A stretch of 64,000 bases of DNA from Salinibacterium sp. Lineage in GTDB: Bacteria > Actinomycetota > Actinomycetes > Actinomycetales > Microbacteriaceae. Below the pieces are notes generated by a model. The model had not been told where the DNA came from. It searched no databases and saw only the letters and a program-made list of their open reading frames with translations. How positions within the stretch are numbered: the stretch's first letter is position 1; each line of letters opens with the position of its first letter. Of this stretch, positions 62,160 to 64,000 are shown in pieces. The DNA is taken from positions 34,999 through 98,998 of the forward strand of contig JANXVG010000026.1 of NCBI GenBank assembly GCA_025351795.1. Direction: 5' to 3'. Both the position numbers and the translations under genes were made by a program.

Positions 62160-62173
62160 GATATGGTCAATAC

Positions 62174-63601
62174 ATGACTGATCTTGTGACGCTGGGGCAA
62201 CGAATCCGCCACTATCGCACCGCGAAGGCAATGACCCTCGACCAACTAGGTGCGGCCGTCGGCATGGCGGGCAGCCAGCTCTCACTGATGGAAAACGGCA
62301 GGCGCGAGCCACGGCTTACCGTGCTCACCCAGATGGCGGGTGTATTCGGCGTTGCCGTGAACGACCTTCTCAGCGATGCTCCCCCCACTGCGCGAGCGGG
62401 CCTTGAGATCGAACTCGAGCGGATGCAACGCTCCTCCGTGTACGCATCGCTCGGCTTGCCCGCTATCCGGCCGTCGCGCTCAACCAGTGACGAGACCCTC
62501 GAGGCGCTCGTCGGTCTGCACCGGGAAATCGCCAAGCGTGCCCGAGAGGCGATCGCCACCCCCGAGGAGGCGCGACGCGCCAACACCGAATTGCGTCAGC
62601 ACATGCGCACCCTCGACAACTACCTGCCCGACATCGAAGCGCTCGCCGAGAAGGTTGTCGGTGCGGTCGGCCACACCACGGGAGCACTCACCCACCGGTC
62701 GGTGAGCAGGATGGCCGAGAATCTCGGATTCGAGCTTGTGCACGTCGGCGACCTTCCCCACTCCGCCCGCTCCGTCACCGACCTCAAGAACGGGCGTATC
62801 TACCTACCGCCTGCCTCGATCCCGGGCGGACACGGCTTGCGATCGATGGCTCTGCAGGCAATGGCGCACCGCTTGCTCGGGCACGAGCATCCGGCCACCT
62901 ACGCCGACTTCCTGCAACAGCGGCTCGAGATCAATTACTTTGCGGCGGCGGCCCTTATGCCCCTCACCCAGTCGATTGAGTTTCTGTCGGTCGCAAAGTC
63001 CAACCGCAACATTGCGGTTGAGGACTACCGCGATGCGTTCGGTGTTACCCACGAAGCCGCGGCGCTGCGTTTCACCAACCTCGCGACCAGTCACCTTGAC
63101 ATGACGGTGCACTTTCTGCGAGTCGGCGACGACGGGGCCGTCTACAAGGCCTACGAAAACGACGGCCTGCGCCTACCGGTGGATGTCACAGGGTCGACGG
63201 AAGGTCAACTCGTCTGCCGGCACTGGAGCGCTCGCGAGGCCTTCACGCGTACCAATCGCACGACCGAGTACTACCAGTACACTGACACCCCGGAGGGCAC
63301 CTTCTTCGAGTCGACGCAGACCGGAACTACCTCGGCCGGTGAATTTTCGATTACCATCGGGGTGCCATTTCAGCACTCGAAATGGTTCCGCGGACGGGAG
63401 ACCACCAACCGCACCAGGTCGACCTGCCCCGACGAGAACTGCTGCACGCGTCCGGGGTCAGGACTGTCTGAGCGCTGGTCTGGCCAGGCGTGGTCAAGCG
63501 CAAAACTGCATGCGCACATCTTGTCTCCGCTGCCGTCCGGCACCTTTCCGGGCGTCGACGATCAGGAGTTGTACGTATTCCTGGAGTCGCACGCCGGGTA
63601 G
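62174..63601 (+). CDS. RamB-like XRE regulator with short-chain fatty acyl sensor domain
   Basis: This 475-residue protein has an N-terminal XRE helix-turn-helix (GAAVGMAGSQLSLMENGRRE), a central IrrE/ImmA-like region (AMAHRLLGHEHPATYADFL) and a C-terminal domain with CPDENCCTR. This order is that of RamB, the acetate-metabolism regulator of C. glutamicum, and related short-chain fatty acyl regulators. ATG 62174 gives MTDLVTLGQRI. It is divergent from pckG and probably controls it in response to acyl-CoA supply; that link is inferred from position. Confidence 0.88.
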   Translation: MTDLVTLGQRIRHYRTAKAMTLDQLGAAVGMAGSQLSLMENGRREPRLTVLTQMAGVFGVAVNDLLSDAPPTARAGLEIELERMQRSSVYASLGLPAIRPSRSTSDETLEALVGLHREIAKRAREAIATPEEARRANTELRQHMRTLDNYLPDIEALAEKVVGAVGHTTGALTHRSVSRMAENLGFELVHVGDLPHSARSVTDLKNGRIYLPPASIPGGHGLRSMALQAMAHRLLGHEHPATYADFLQQRLEINYFAAAALMPLTQSIEFLSVAKSNRNIAVEDYRDAFGVTHEAAALRFTNLATSHLDMTVHFLRVGDDGAVYKAYENDGLRLPVDVTGSTEGQLVCRHWSAREAFTRTNRTTEYYQYTDTPEGTFFESTQTGTTSAGEFSITIGVPFQHSKWFRGRETTNRTRSTCPDENCCTRPGSGLSERWSGQAWSSAKLHAHILSPLPSGTFPGVDDQELYVFLESHAG

Positions 63602-63937
63602 CGATCCGTCGCGGCGGGAGTTGTGAACGCGCGCGATGGGTCGTACGGTGCTCGATGCCCGGTCGCCGGTCGCCGGTGGCGTTGGCGGTGCCCATGTGAT
63701 TTGCGTGGCGTTGTGATGTGCCTTCTCCTCGTGGCATCGCGGCCGCAAACCTGCGCGACAGTGCAGAACCGCGCAGTCTGCCGGCATCGCACCGGGTGTT
63801 TCTGCACTCTCGCGGGCGCGTGCGTGCACTCTCGCGGCGGGCGTCGGCGTCGGCGCGCACAGTGGGCGCGCCGAAGGGCGGGCGGCGGCGGGTGAGGCGT
63901 CATCGCTCAGCCCACGCCGGTTGTCACGTTGCGCGGT
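63602..63937. other. intergenic region with dispersed repeat, no gene seen
   Basis: This stretch after the RamB-like gene is rich in GGCG and GTCGG tracts. It contains the second copy of the TGCACTCTC repeat. Frames present on both strands are low-complexity Arg/Ala/Pro translations without ribosome binding sites. Confidence 0.65.
63799..63855. repeat. TGCACTCTC repeat (dispersed repeat copy 2)
   Basis: TGCACTCTCGCGG occurs at 63803-63815 and 63825-63837, followed by GCGTCGGCGTCGGCG. The segment 63799-63816 is a 17/18 inverted match to 51416-51433, and both copies stand next to GTCGG-type tracts. Confidence 0.7.
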
Positions 63938-64000
63938 TTACGGCCGCCCGAGTTCGCGGGCGGCTTTCGCACCGGCTTCGCGCAGCCACCTGGTTGGGTC
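63938..64000 (-). CDS. C-terminal end of a protein running off the right edge
   Basis: Reading leftward from the edge, 20 codons are open and end with TAA at 63938-63940: DPTRWLREAGAKAARELGRP. The composition looks like a natural helical C-terminus. I cannot name the protein from 20 residues. Confidence 0.45.
   Translation of the reverse strand, partial: DPTRWLREAGAKAARELGRP

Noticed and set aside
63602..63900. Overlapping frames of 60-170 codons on both strands
   Set aside because: Translations are Arg/Ala/Pro low complexity from GGCG/GTCGG tracts, with no ribosome binding sites.
1..64000. tRNA or rRNA genes
   Set aside because: Scanning intergenic gaps by eye found no T-loop GTTCRANNC with matching acceptor stems and no rRNA-like segments. 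A covariance-model search would be decisive.

Overview
The window is 64 kb of high-GC actinobacterial chromosome. The gene content fits a Microbacteriaceae-like organism: a single-chain E2-E1 2-oxoglutarate dehydrogenase (Kgd/OdhA type), a GuaB1-type IMPDH-family enzyme, a SigR/RsrA thiol-stress pair, a MshA-like glycosyltransferase, a RamB-like regulator beside GTP-dependent PEP carboxykinase, and direct-sulfhydrylation methionine genes. Family placement is inference from gene content. I saw no rRNA, tRNA, insertion sequence, phage gene or CRISPR array.

Layout. 0.1-4.5 kb: aroA-rsgA-hisN on the minus strand, divergent from sigR-rsrA, which has a sequence-perfect SigR-type promoter. 4.5-12.4 kb: kgd, guaB1 and two CNNM/HlyC-type membrane proteins. 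12.7-31.6 kb: an aromatic catabolic block. 31.8-41.3 kb: an Old Yellow Enzyme, a HAD hydrolase, NAD(P)H-hydrate dehydratase, a GT87-like membrane protein, a thiamine-binding protein, an MFS exporter, and a NarL-type signalling locus with two paralogous regulators, one intact histidine kinase and one pseudokinase. 41.3-48.4 kb: metX/metY separated by a strong terminator, a PadR-controlled exporter, an SDR and another exporter. 48.5-57.7 kb: phosphoribosyltransferase, uracil-DNA glycosylase, acetyltransferase, SMR exporter, lipoprotein, SDR, glycosyltransferase, a frameshifted flavoprotein, crotonase, arginase-fold protein and an F420-reductase-like protein. 57.7-64 kb: PspA, a SigE-type sigma factor with a membrane partner, pckG and its divergent RamB-like regulator, then an intergenic repeat region.

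The centrepiece is the catabolic block. The minus-strand operon at 21590-12762 has the order P450, PEP-synthase N-half, PEP-utilising protein, SDR, ferredoxin, ferredoxin reductase, HD phosphohydrolase, aldehyde dehydrogenase. This matches the cre pathway of Corynebacterium glutamicum, in which 4-cresol is first phosphorylated, then oxidised on the methyl group by a class I P450 while phosphorylated, and finally dephosphorylated to 4-hydroxybenzoate. Two divergent IclR regulators separate it from the plus-strand operon pobA-pcaHGB-pcaL(DC)-pcaIJ-pcaF, which takes 4-hydroxybenzoate through protocatechuate and beta-ketoadipate to succinyl-CoA and acetyl-CoA. A whole 4-cresol-to-TCA route therefore lies in 19 kb. 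No transporter gene is present in the block.

The other points of most interest are the pseudo-histidine kinase (His replaced by Leu in an otherwise kept ELxDSV context), a CCC-TGA +1 frameshift site in a flavoprotein, an attenuator-like terminator 18 nt before metX, a 36-bp perfect palindrome ending the cre operon, and a small dispersed repeat family in two intergenic gaps.
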